From the NCBI GenBank assembly GCA_004193595.1, contig RPGQ01000077.1, forward strand, positions 136,091-200,090: a stretch of 64,000 nt of DNA. Reading direction: 5' to 3'. Below are positions 1-8,413 of this stretch, in pieces (position 1 is the stretch's first letter; the number at the start of each line of letters is the position of its first letter). A program made the position numbers and the translations under genes. The notes beneath the pieces are model-generated. The model made no database searches. It saw nothing but the letters and a program-made list of their open reading frames with translations, and had not been told where the DNA came from. Source of the DNA: Desulfobacteraceae bacterium Eth-SRB2 (lineage in GTDB: Bacteria > Desulfobacterota > Desulfobacteria > Desulfobacterales > UBA11574).

Positions 1-201
1 ATACACCGTGTCTATAGGCTCTATCTTCACCTGAAGCTCTCCTTTTATAGCGGTAATCCGTTCCATAGGTTTTAAGATAACTAATTTCACAAGGCCAGAG
101 TAAGAAATCAAAGTAAGGCTCACATGGGCATATGTTATCGAATATTTCGACCGATAACGCCGTGAAATCACTCTTGTGGAAATCTATTCCTATCGGTGGC
201 C

Positions 202-633
202 TTATATTTCAGGATAAGTATTACTATCCATGGGCTCTTTCGGATACGTCTGATTTGTTACCGGACAATTTTCGATGCACAGTCCACAGCCAATACATCG
301 GTCCATGTCGATACTCCGCGCACGTTTCTTGACCTTTACCTTGAAATTTCCTGCAGACCCCTCCACGGATTCAATATCAGCATAAGTGATAATTTCGATA
401 TTCAGATGCCTGCCGCATTCCACGAGCTTTGGCGCCATAATGCACATGGAACAATCATTTGTAGGATATGTTTTATCCAATTGAGACATCTTGCCGCCAA
501 TGGCTGGTGATTTTTCAAGGAGATAGACATAGAACCCGGAATCTGCCAGGTTAAGGGCGGCCTGAATACCGCCAATACCACCACCCACCACCATAACCGC
601 ACCTATCTTCTCTTTTTCTTTAAATCCTACCAT
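202..633 (-). pseudogene. HdrA-like flavoprotein, N-terminal fragment
   Basis: The 143-residue product begins with an FAD-binding Rossmann motif (VGGGIGGIQAALNLADSG, residues about 16-33). It continues through the HdrA-type segment KTYPTNDCSMCIMAPKLVE and the first ferredoxin cluster CIGCGLCIENCP near residue 120. This is the start of heterodisulfide reductase subunit A/QmoA-like proteins, which move electrons between ferredoxin, flavin and disulfide or quinone partners in sulfate reducers. Family members are several hundred residues long; here the frame stops right after the cluster, and 1-201 gives no clear continuation. I read it as truncated or frameshifted. The start is supported by AGGAAA upstream. 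It could instead be an intact gene with sequence errors toward the window edge. Confidence 0.75.
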
Positions 634-779
634 TGAGATAATTTCCTGTTAAATCTCATCAATTCTGCTCGTGTATCTTTCTGTCAATGCTTATGATCTT
701 TGCCTTTTAACAAATCGACCCCAAGGACCTATCCCTTAGGGCCGATTTGTCATTAAGAAGGGGGTAATATGAAAATGGA

Positions 780-1915
780 GGTTACCAAGTTAAACCCCGA
801 TTAATTAAAAAAGCAAATATTATGCCATAAATCACGCATTGTGGACACTGAAGGCAATTCATAATCCCCTGGTTAACCGGGCTTTTGAAAATTACCGGGC
901 ATTCTAAGACAGAGATCATCGGGAAACCCTGCACCGTATTAAGCTGTAATGCCTGTGAATTGGTCCTCATGGAAATAAAGGAAAAGGACCCCCATTGGTG
1001 TGTATATTTAAGAGGGGCAAGTTAAGAATGCAAAAATGTGTTATGACGCGAAAGAACGGAGACTATGTTCACGTTGTGAAAAATGCTTCTGTTCTCCGAC
1101 AACAAAAGGTCATGTAACGGGCGCTGTTGAAAACCATAACCGATATTACCGGACCTCATTGAAAAAGAAACCCAAAATCGAAACCTTTCGGCGAGAACTC
1201 GGGGCAGAAGATCGACCTTTACGGCATTCTTGGCACTTCGCCCATGCAGCAGATTTTTACCATGATTACAAACGCTTCTGGAGTCGGATGCGCCGGTGAT
1301 TGGCTTTGGGGAAAGTGGGACCGGAAAGGAGCTTATCGCAAGGGCGATTCATGCGCAACCCCGCAAAACAAACCGTATGTAGCGTTAGCTGTGCGGCCCT
1401 GAATGAGCGCCGCCCTGGAAAGGAGCTTTTTGGCCACGTAAAAGGCGCTTATACCGGCGGGCCAGAGTCGAACCGGAAGATCTGAAGCCGCCCATGAAGG
1501 GAGATATATTTTTCTGGACGAAATTGGCGATTTACCCCTTTCAACCCAGGTAAAACCTTTTATGGGTGCTTCTGAAGAAAAGAACATTGAACGGGTGGGT
1601 GATCACCAGCCGATTCGACTTTGATGTTAGAATCACATGGCAAACCAACAAAGGATCTGTAAAACAGCTGGTGGGATTCAAGGTGCTTTCAGGGAAGATT
1701 TTATTACCGGATAAATGTGGACCCCATATGGTTCCGCCATTGAGAGAAAGAACTGGCGATATCCGCCTTTTGGCCGGTTTCATTCTTCCAAAGAATTTGC
1801 CCGGCGCGAAAAAAGAATTCGCTGCTAATACCAGCCTTAGATCTAAATAATCCGGATACCCATGGCTCGAAATGGGTGAACTCAAAAGCACCCTTGAATA
1901 CGCCTTTGTTGACTC
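780..1915 (+). pseudogene. Degenerate PAS/AAA+ sigma-54 activator
   Basis: Reading across several frames gives a PAS domain (VDTEG, NRAFE, TGHSKTE-like), then PAS C-terminal text (DNKGHVTGAVE-like), a linker (IETFRRELGAEDR), Walker [46 protein letters not shown], and ERTGDIRLLAG. These are the ordered blocks of a sigma-54-dependent activator. At least six frameshifts or stops break it, and no Fis-type HTH follows; the sequence switches near 1,916 to an inverted copy of the PAS segment. It is related to, but not the same as, the intact activator at 4973-6382. ORF-track pieces 1036-1299, 1300-1485 and 1566-1850 are parts of it. Real decay and poor consensus sequence are both possible. Confidence 0.8.
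837..1072. repeat. Inverted repeat arm (PAS segment), damaged copy
   Basis: This arm matches the reverse complement of about 1925-2151. Shared strings include ATTGTGGACACTGAAGG, GGTTAACCGGGCTTTTGAAAA and GTTATGACGCGAAAGAACGG. This copy has many small insertions, deletions and substitutions, whereas the partner reads cleanly. Confidence 0.85.
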
Positions 1916-1916
1916 G

Positions 1917-2216
1917 TCAGGACCGATGGTCTCCGTTCTTTCGCGTCATAACACATTTTTGCATTCTTAACTTGCCCCTCTTAAATAATACACACCAATG
2001 GGGTCCTTTTCCTTTATTTCCGCGGACCAATTCACAGGCATTGCAACTTAATACGGTGCAGGGTTTCCCGATGATCTCTGTCTTAGAATGCCCGGTAATT
2101 TTTTCAAAAGCCCGGTTAACCGAAGTTATAGTGCCTTCAGTGTCCACAATCATGACTCCGTCCTGAATCGTGTCCACCACTGTTTTCCAATACTTGTTTA
2201 GTTTCTGTTCAAACAT
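1917..2216 (-). pseudogene. PAS-domain N-terminus of a sigma-54 activator, truncated
   Basis: The 99-residue product starts MFEQKLNKYWKTVVDTIQDG and carries a clean PAS core: GVMIVDTEGTITSVNRAFEKITGHSKTEIIGKPC, then CNACELVRGNKGKGPHWCVLFKRG, a cysteine-containing insertion often seen in PAS sensors of sulfate reducers. It stops where the inverted-repeat junction is reached (about 1,920), so the AAA+ and HTH parts are missing on this strand. The start has a good ribosome site (GGAGGGGCC then ATG). It is the undamaged partner of the PAS part of the 780-1915 pseudogene and is presumably the true 5' end of that gene. Confidence 0.8.
1925..2151. repeat. Inverted repeat arm (PAS segment), clean copy
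   Basis: Reverse complement of 837-1072, with the two copies about 850 bases apart. Homology ends at GAACGGAGAC(C/T)AT on the inner side. Confidence 0.85.
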
Positions 2217-2230
2217 GGCCCCTCCTGTTC

Positions 2231-2269
2231 ATATGTTAAACAATTTTACTGTTCATCTATTTAACATAT
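2231..2269. promoter_or_regulatory. Perfect 10-bp inverted repeat upstream of PAS regulator fragment
   Basis: ATATGTTAAA and TTTAACATAT are separated by 19 bases, just upstream of the ATG at 2216 on the minus strand. The position suits an operator or a leader hairpin. No function can be assigned. Confidence 0.45.
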
Positions 2270-2623
2270 TAACAGTTGGATTACAACAAAAATATTAGGT
2301 TCAAACCTCAATATTTCACTATTTTATCCGGCAACCAGCAACCGATAACGAGCAACAAGAGAACGGTAACAAGAAACCTGTACCCAATCTTAATTGGCAT
2401 TATTATTGCTGTATTATTAATACAATTGATTGGAAAACCGAAAGTCCTCAAGTGGACAGGAGGTTTACAATGGATAAAGCAGAATTTGCAGCGTCTGGGA
2501 TGGAAAGGTTATGTTTAAAATAATAATATACTGGTACTTATTTTTTTATTCCTTAGCGATCAGAAAATGTATCGAAAAGAATTGTAATTTTAATAGGTTT
2601 TAGAAATTCTGAGATGCAAAGTT
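2270..2623. other. Gap with no supported gene
   Basis: The only sizeable frame (2276-2518, 80 aa) has no ribosome site and begins with low-complexity repeats of ACAAGAAAC/CAACCAGCAACC type. One hydrophobic stretch (LIGIIIAVLLIQLIG) is present, but I do not call a gene. Confidence 0.4.
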
Positions 2624-2821
2624 ATGGGGATATTTATCAAAAATAATGCGGACAAACGTTTAGGAATTGAAAGAAGGGTATTTTCATACATCCTCCATAT
2701 TCCGGAACGAAGATCTGGCAAAGAACGAAGGAGAAGTTTAGGCCGAAGAAGTGGAAAGGGCTTTAAGTTCCCGACCGTTTTTGAACAGGTTCCATTCTTT
2801 CAGGATTGGGATAATACCTGA
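2624..2821 (+). CDS. Small Arg-rich protein with RRxGxERR repeats
   Basis: The 65-residue product carries RRSGKERR, RSLGRRSGK and IERRV. The repeated RR-x-G-x-(E/D)RR pattern recurs in many short uncharacterised proteins of Desulfobacterota. No transmembrane segment or catalytic motif is visible. The ribosome site is weak. It lies just upstream of a tiny membrane peptide and the TRAP binding protein on the same strand. Function unknown. Confidence 0.5.
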   Translation: MGIFIKNNADKRLGIERRVFSYILHIPERRSGKERRRSLGRRSGKGFKFPTVFEQVPFFQDWDNT

Positions 2822-2874
2822 CGGCCGGGTACTCACCTTCCGATTTGCCTTAAATGAAAGGGGGTGAGAAAGAT

Positions 2875-3000
2875 ATGAAAAAATTAATGTATCTGATTGT
2901 ATTTGTTGGTTTAATGGTTGCAGTAATGTTTTGGGCGACATCTGAAGTAGATTATTTGACATGCACAAATTGTATTAATCCATACCTTATAGGAACATAA
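2875..3000 (+). CDS. Tiny membrane peptide with CxxC (41 aa)
   Basis: Too short for the ORF track. The start ATG at 2875 is preceded by AGGGGGTGAGAAAGAT, an excellent ribosome site. The product MKKLMYLIVFVGLMVAVMFW forms one N-terminal membrane anchor or signal, followed by a short tail containing CTNC. It sits between the Arg-rich small protein and the TRAP binding protein on the same strand. A single-pass peptide with an exposed CxxC could bind metal or form a disulfide, but that is inference. Function unknown. Confidence 0.5.
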   Translation: MKKLMYLIVFVGLMVAVMFWATSEVDYLTCTNCINPYLIGT

Positions 3001-3127
3001 AGGAGAAGTAACATTTTAAGCATTTTAAAACATCGGACAGAAGCGGGTGGTGAGTATTTGAACGCAATTCAATTGTGCACAACTCACCTTCCGCAGGTTT
3101 AAACAAAAAATATAATGGGGTGTTCTC

Positions 3128-4135
3128 ATGATGATAAGAATTATTACAATTATGCTTGTTATTATGGTAAGCGGTCAGGCCCACGCCATGAGGTTCAAGA
3201 TCGCCACCCTGTCGCCGGAAGGGTCTGTCTGGATGCAAAAAATGCGGGAAGGCGCCGACGAACTGGCCCGTAAAACCGACAACCGGGTGACGATTAAATA
3301 CTATCCGGGCGGAATAATGGGAGATGATAAAACGGTTTTACGAAAAATTCGCATCGGTCAGCTTCACGGGGGTGCAGTTGTGGGCGGGAGTTTGTCCGAG
3401 TTTTATCCTGACAACCAGATTTACAGCCTGCCGCTTAAATTTAGATCCTTTGAAGAGGTGGATTATGTTCGCAAGCATCTGGACCAGCGTATTGCCCAAG
3501 GCCTTGAAAAAGGGGGATTTGTGACCTTTGGGATCGCCGAAGGCGGCTTTGCCTATGTGATGTCCACCGTGCCCATAAGAACCGTCAAAGAAATGCGCCG
3601 GCAGAGAGTCTGGATTCCGAACAACGATACCATGATCCTTGAAGCGGTAAAGGCCTTTGGCATTACTCCATTTCCATTATCCATCGCCGATGTGCGTGCC
3701 GGCCTGCAAACCGGGCTGATTAATACGGTCACCACTCCGCCCATCGGTGCGGTGGCACTGCAATGGCATACCCAGATTAACTACCTGATGTACGAGCCGT
3801 TTCTGTATATTTATGGGGTGCTGGCCGTGGATCACAGGGCATTTGCAAAAATATCAACTCATGATCAACGGGTCTTTCGTAAAATAATGGGCCGTATATT
3901 CCGTGAGATAGACCAACTGAATCGCAAAGACAACGTTAACGCCCTGAAGACGTTACGAAACCAAGGGATTAAATTTATCAAACCCTTGGCCGAAGCTCTG
4001 GATATATGGCACCATGAAGCTGAGGCAGTCCCCAAACGGCTGGTTAACGCCGGTAAATTATCTCAGGACATGGTCAACACTCTGGAAACCCTTCTTAAAG
4101 AATGTCGTTCAAAGCAACTTTGTGCCGAAAAATAG
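3128..4135 (+). CDS. TRAP transporter solute-binding protein, DctP family
   Basis: The product (335 aa) is a periplasmic binding protein that delivers a carboxylate-type substrate to a TRAP transporter. It has a signal peptide (IRIITIMLVIMVSGQAHA) and then the family opening FKIATLSPEGSVWMQKM. Later come KYYPGGIMGDD, VWIPNNDTMILEAVKAFGITPFPLSIADV (the conserved ligand-binding arginine/hinge region) and LQTGLINTV, in the usual order and length. Start 3128 follows GGGGTGTTCTC. No DctQ or DctM membrane subunit lies nearby, so it is an orphan that may serve a transporter elsewhere. Substrate unknown. Confidence 0.88.
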   Translation: MMIRIITIMLVIMVSGQAHAMRFKIATLSPEGSVWMQKMREGADELARKTDNRVTIKYYPGGIMGDDKTVLRKIRIGQLHGGAVVGGSLSEFYPDNQIYSLPLKFRSFEEVDYVRKHLDQRIAQGLEKGGFVTFGIAEGGFAYVMSTVPIRTVKEMRRQRVWIPNNDTMILEAVKAFGITPFPLSIADVRAGLQTGLINTVTTPPIGAVALQWHTQINYLMYEPFLYIYGVLAVDHRAFAKISTHDQRVFRKIMGRIFREIDQLNRKDNVNALKTLRNQGIKFIKPLAEALDIWHHEAEAVPKRLVNAGKLSQDMVNTLETLLKECRSKQLCAEK

Positions 4136-4164
4136 ATATAAAAAAATATCTTTTTCAAATTACT

Positions 4165-4410
4165 TTAAATTTCTAACTCTTTTACCAGATCTTCCCATAT
4201 GTTTTTGACCGCCTCACACCCTTTGGAACGGCCGTCAAACTCCACGATAGTTTTCCCATGTACCATTGCCTGAGTAAAGGCAGGATCAAAAGGAATCCTC
4301 CCCATCACTTTTATGTTTCTTTGTTTTGCAAAGGCCTCGATGGCTTCTCCTTCATCAGGATTGAGATCAAACTTATTGATACACACCATGGAAGGACGGG
4401 TGTAAATCAA
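4165..4410 (-). pseudogene. MinD-superfamily P-loop ATPase, C-terminal fragment
   Basis: The 81 residues include VCINKFDLNPDEGEAIEAFA, MGRIPFDPAFTQAMVHGKTIVEF and AVKNIWEDLV. These match the C-terminal third of MinD/Mrp-type ATPases that carry an inserted ferredoxin domain. The nucleotide-binding N-terminus (KGGVGKT-type P loop) is missing: upstream, 4411-4700 reads as unrelated sequence. I call it a remnant of a gene cut by rearrangement. It converges with the TRAP gene. Confidence 0.7.
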
Positions 4411-4825
4411 GACTGTTGTTTGCTAAGATTGCCATGGCTATTTGGTTTCAGGTGTCAGGAGGCATGCAGCCCTGAGGGAACGATTCATCATTTACGCCAT
4501 ACACTACCGTTTCCTCAGCTAACTGCCAGCGGCGTTCTCGCTCTGGGGCTTTCCGCTCCAATGTTTTCTCCAATCCATTCAACAAATGTGTAACCGACAC
4601 AACTTTTTATAGACCTCAAGATCCTCCACGTCCATATAATTGCTATTGGTCACCTCGTTTCCCCCTTAACCCTGACACCTGACACCTGACACCTAAAAAA
4701 AGGGCTTCGGAGCTACGGTTTGTCAATAGACAAGGATCAGCGTTTACCAACGGTCTTGATTTACACCCCCATGGCAGGAATCTTGAAAAAAATAAAGTAT
4801 CACTGTTGCAAAAAACAAAAACAGG
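4411..4825. other. Gap upstream of the ATPase remnant
   Basis: No gene is supported. The 4258-4593 plus-strand frame is an antisense shadow at its left end and has no family features. A short tandem repeat lies near 4671-4694. Confidence 0.4.
4671..4694. repeat. Short tandem repeat (CTGACAC)x3
   Basis: Three head-to-tail copies of the 7-mer CTGACAC. Too few and too short for CRISPR. Confidence 0.7.
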
Positions 4826-4866
4826 TTGACAAGTAGAAATAGCGTTACTTATAATGAAAAGTAACG
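4826..4866 (+). promoter_or_regulatory. Sigma-70-type promoter overlapped by CGTTACTT palindrome
   Basis: TTGACA (4826-4831) and TATAAT (4850-4855) are exact consensus hexamers with an 18-base spacer. The inverted repeat CGTTACTT / AAGTAACG overlaps and follows the -10 element, and a further copy of GTAACGAT follows. The layout suggests a strong promoter controlled by a repressor or by autoregulation, driving the activator that starts at 4973. Only the base pattern is observed; the regulator is unknown. Confidence 0.65.
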
Positions 4867-4972
4867 ATAGGTAACGATATTGGAACGCTTAAAGATCTGA
4901 ATGTTGTGAATTACTGAGCCCTGAAAATCTCAACAATAAAGCGCCAAAGATATAAAGAGGTGGATTTCTGCC

Positions 4973-6382
4973 ATGCAAAATAAAACACTTAATATAATAG
5001 ATTCCAGGTTTGCGAGCCTGCTTTTGGAATCAATGGCTGACGGTGTTTTTACCCTTAATGACAAGGGAATCATATCATCATGGAATCCATCCATGGAGCG
5101 TATTACTGGCTATTGCACGAAAGAAGCCATAGGAAAAAGCTGTAAGTTGCTCAAGTTCAATCGTTGCCTTTCCGAGCCTTGGCCAACAAACATTAACAAA
5201 TGCGGAATTTACAAAAATACTCGTTTTGATGCTGAGGAATGCTTTCTGCGCCACAAAAACGGTAATAATATACCTGTGATAAGAAGCGCAAGACTGGTAA
5301 CGGATGCAAATGGTTGTGTACAAGGCGTTGTCGAGACGGTGACTGATATCACTGAACTGAAAAAGGCCCGACGTAAAGCAGAAGATGCCAACCGTCGGCT
5401 GGGTGAAATACATAAGTTTGATAACATTATCGGTAAAAGTCGTGCAATGCAACACCTGTTTTTAGCTGTAAAAGCCGCCATTGCAAGCGAAGCAACCATC
5501 CTGCTCCAAGGCGAAAGCGGTACGGGAAAAGAGCTGGTTGCCGGTGCTATTCATTACAACAGCGATCGATACAAAATGCCGTTTGTAGCGGTGAGCTGCA
5601 GTGCCCTTTCTGAATCTCTTTTAGAAAGCGAATTATTCGGTCACATAAAAGGCAGTTTTACCGGGGCTGTTCGCGACCGTGTTGGCCGATTTGAGGAAGC
5701 CGACGCTGGAACCATATTTTTGGATGAAATTGGTGAAATTAGTCCTTTTATTCAGATCAAGCTGCTTCGTGTGCTCCAAGAACGAGAAATCGAGCGGGTC
5801 GGTGAATCGAAAAAATGTAAAATCGACATCCGAATCATTGCAGCCACAAACAAAGATCTCTACGAACTTGTCAATAGAGGACATTTTCGTGAAGATCTCT
5901 ATTATCGCCTTAAGGTATTTCCGATTTATATACCTCCTTTACGAAAAAGGAAAGAAGACATTCCGCTTCTTGCAAGTCATTTCATAACTGTTCAGAATAA
6001 AAAAACCGGAAAAAAAATCGCCGGTGTTTCGCAGTCTGCGATGAGAATTCTCATGGATTACTCCTGGCCCGGCAACGTGCGTGAACTGGAAAATGCCATT
6101 GAGCATGGTTTTGTTCTTTGCAATGACGAGCATATCGATATTTTTGACCTTCCTGTTGAAATACGGCAGATTGAATATCATCCCCTTAAGCCAAAATCAA
6201 TTGACCGGCCTTTACGTTCTTTATCGCCACGGAAAAAGCTTTCCCGAGAAAAGCTGCTCGAACTTCTAAACGAATGCGGCTGGAATAAGGCTGAAGTTGC
6301 ACGTCGAGTGGGCCTAAGTAGAACCGCAATCTGGAAGTACATGAAAAAGTGGGACATTCCTCTTAAACCGCCGTCTAATTAG
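4973..6382 (+). CDS. Sigma-54-dependent activator, PAS-AAA+-Fis
   Basis: The product (469 aa) is an enhancer-binding protein that remodels sigma-54 RNA polymerase. An N-terminal PAS domain (about 12-125, SWNPSMERITGY) probably senses a small ligand or redox state. The AAA+ core (about 145-385) has Walker A GESGTGKE, the sigma-54 contact loop ESELFGHIKGSFTGA (GSFTGA in place of GAFTGA), Walker B GTIFLDEIGE, and HFREDLYYRLKVFPI. A Fis-type HTH closes it (RVGLSRTAIWKYMKKW). No receiver domain is present, so it probably responds through PAS rather than a histidine kinase. Start context is AGAGGTGGATTTCTGCC ATG. The target is unknown. Confidence 0.95.
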   Translation: MQNKTLNIIDSRFASLLLESMADGVFTLNDKGIISSWNPSMERITGYCTKEAIGKSCKLLKFNRCLSEPWPTNINKCGIYKNTRFDAEECFLRHKNGNNIPVIRSARLVTDANGCVQGVVETVTDITELKKARRKAEDANRRLGEIHKFDNIIGKSRAMQHLFLAVKAAIASEATILLQGESGTGKELVAGAIHYNSDRYKMPFVAVSCSALSESLLESELFGHIKGSFTGAVRDRVGRFEEADAGTIFLDEIGEISPFIQIKLLRVLQEREIERVGESKKCKIDIRIIAATNKDLYELVNRGHFREDLYYRLKVFPIYIPPLRKRKEDIPLLASHFITVQNKKTGKKIAGVSQSAMRILMDYSWPGNVRELENAIEHGFVLCNDEHIDIFDLPVEIRQIEYHPLKPKSIDRPLRSLSPRKKLSREKLLELLNECGWNKAEVARRVGLSRTAIWKYMKKWDIPLKPPSN

Positions 6383-7094
6383 TGCCCGAACGAAAAATAG
6401 GGTTTTTCGTTAAGATCAAGGGCAAATCTCCAGGATAGCAGATTTGGACAGCTATCGAGCTGCCCGCAAGGGCAAGGGGCATGGATGCCCCGAGTCAACA
6501 CGAAAATTTTAACCACAGGAATACGGGTAGTATTTCGATGATTAACCCGCCAAAGTTCGGTGGCGAATAAATCCTCGGAATATTAAATATATGCCTGCCT
6601 GCCCCGTAGGTCCCCGTGAAGGTAGCGGGACAGGCAGGCAGATCGTACTGGGGTGGTTATTTTTTTCGCATGCCTTGTTCTTGGACGAAAATCCTCATTA
6701 ATCAACAGACTCAGATATGTGAGGTGAACCTACAAAACCTGCATCCTGAACCTCTGAACCCTGGACCCGTGAACGGTTACGATAAAATGTGACAAAAATT
6801 GATTTTCTTGACTATATTTTTTATATTGTTTATAAAGTAAAACCAATAAAAAATAAATAAACTTAGAATATTAGATGGTTATAGATTTTTTCTGAATTGA
6901 CTCGGAATCATGGGATTGGGACCTGACGTTCTACAAGGACCCGCATTGGAACAGCTATAAGCGTTCAGGGTTTAGAGGTTGCAGTTTTTACGAGTTCATC
7001 ATTTTTTTAGAGAACATAAAGTTTAAAATAATCAAAATTCGGTATTGAGATATTTTTATCAATATTCGAACACCGATAAAAAGCCAAATAAAAA
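6383..7094. other. Repeat-rich gap upstream of the YcaO gene
   Basis: No gene is supported. The stretch holds a MITE-like repeat (6541-6714) with an internal hairpin, and then AT-rich sequence before the YcaO start. A 16-codon frame MGLGPDVLQGPALEQL at 6910 lacks a ribosome site and is not called. Confidence 0.5.
6541..6714. repeat. MITE-like repeat, family with ATTAATCAACAGACTCA end
   Basis: This shares CCTCGGAATAT, AATATATGCCTG, GTGGTTATTTTTTTCGCATG, ACGAAAATCCTCATTAATC and AACAGACTCA with the intact copy at 24995-25139. Its left terminal repeat is not recognisable. An extra GC-rich hairpin (GCCTGCCTGCCCCG / CGGGACAGGCAGGC, 6593-6639) is inserted into the middle. Confidence 0.75.
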
Positions 7095-8408
7095 ATGAAA
7101 TTTCAGAATTACGTCAGAAATGAGTATGGCAAGTGTGATCTTCCGTCCAACACGATCGGAAAAATTAAAGACGGATTTCGGAAGTTGAATCTCAACGTTG
7201 AATACTCCCCCTTTCGAGTTTCAAACAACATTTATTGGGGACAGATATGGATTGATTCAATTCGGATCGTATGTAATGGAAAAGGTATTACCCCGGAGCT
7301 TGCGGAGGCCAGCGCGTACGCGGAACTGGCTGAACGCTTCAGCGCAGGATTGTTCTATCCGGTCTTTGAAGAACGCGTAAGGTTTAACATTCCTGCCCTT
7401 TACAATAAAGAGACCACCAGGTTCCTTAATTATGAATGGCTGCCTGGGTATGTAAATGCCCACCAGGATGAATTGAAAGACAGCACTCTGACAATAGAAG
7501 ACCTGCTGGCAAACGAAAGTCATCTGACAGGTACAGATATTGAGCATATCAAAAACAGTCGAATGGCCAGACATTGGGTTGACGGTTTTTCAATACTTCG
7601 TGAAAAAACCATAAAGGTTCCGGTCAATTTTGTTACCTATATTCATGCATCTAACGGGATGGCGGCGGGAAACACCATGGAAGAGGCCATGATTCAGGCC
7701 TCATGTGAAATATTTGAACGTCATGTCCAGATACAAATAATCAAACCTGAAAAAATAGTTCCGTCAATTGATCCGGATTCTGTGGACAATGTCGTGATAA
7801 AAGATATGATTAAATTCTATCAGGGAAAGAATGTCGATATAATAATCAAGGATTTTTCTCTGGGTGGCGTGTTGCCCTGCATTGGCGTCCTGTTTATCAA
7901 CCACAATTTGTCTCCGGATCGCCTGGAACATCGGATACTGATACCGGGGGTATCTTTCAATATGGACGAAGGGCTAACCCGGTGTTTTACGGAAAGCATG
8001 CAAGGCCGTGAAACGCTTTTGGCGCCCCGCCCGCAATTGGATAAACCGCTTGTCCATCGATCTCGGGTTAACAATTATTACCTGTTAATGAAATGTTGTA
8101 TTTCTCCAAAAGATATCTCATTTCTTGAGCAAGGAGAAATGGGTGCTTACAGGAACACCAAAACCAAGGATGTTTTCAGCGAGATTGAGGGACTTAAGAG
8201 AATATGTAAGCAGTTCAATACCGATTGTATCCTACTCAACCACACCCATCCGGTATTGAATTTTCCGGTAATAAGAGTAATTATCCCGAAGATTTCTGAC
8301 TTTTTACCTTTTTTGAGTCAAGATATTCTCGTATCTGAAGCAACAAGACCGTCCGCTACCTGGCGGGGCCAAAGATTCAGGAAGATCATGCAGAGTTTTT
8401 TTGCGTAA
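7095..8408 (+). CDS. YcaO-domain protein
   Basis: YcaO enzymes use ATP to activate peptide-backbone amides, making azolines or thioamides, or assist S12 methylthiolation. The 437-residue product carries the ATP/Mg-binding blocks SAYAELAERFSAG (about 76-88) and SNGMAAGNTMEEAMIQASCEIFERH (about 188-212), and a proline-containing end (ATRPSATWRGQRF). The gene stands alone: no TfuA, dehydrogenase or recognisable precursor peptide is adjacent, and the next gene converges with only five bases between stop codons. A stand-alone member with a housekeeping role (RimO-accessory type) is as likely as a RiPP enzyme. The ribosome site is weak. Confidence 0.85.
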   Translation: MKFQNYVRNEYGKCDLPSNTIGKIKDGFRKLNLNVEYSPFRVSNNIYWGQIWIDSIRIVCNGKGITPELAEASAYAELAERFSAGLFYPVFEERVRFNIPALYNKETTRFLNYEWLPGYVNAHQDELKDSTLTIEDLLANESHLTGTDIEHIKNSRMARHWVDGFSILREKTIKVPVNFVTYIHASNGMAAGNTMEEAMIQASCEIFERHVQIQIIKPEKIVPSIDPDSVDNVVIKDMIKFYQGKNVDIIIKDFSLGGVLPCIGVLFINHNLSPDRLEHRILIPGVSFNMDEGLTRCFTESMQGRETLLAPRPQLDKPLVHRSRVNNYYLLMKCCISPKDISFLEQGEMGAYRNTKTKDVFSEIEGLKRICKQFNTDCILLNHTHPVLNFPVIRVIIPKISDFLPFLSQDILVSEATRPSATWRGQRFRKIMQSFFA

Positions 8409-8413
8409 GATGT

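Noticed and set aside
2276-2518. 80-aa ORF with a hydrophobic run
   Set aside because: Low-complexity start, no ribosome site, no neighbour link.
4258-4593. 111-aa plus-strand ORF over the ATPase remnant
   Set aside because: Partly antisense to the MinD-type fragment; remaining residues lack any recognisable pattern.
6910-6960. 16-codon frame MGLGPDVLQGPALEQL as YcaO precursor peptide
   Set aside because: No ribosome site, no Cys/Ser/Thr-rich core, too short.
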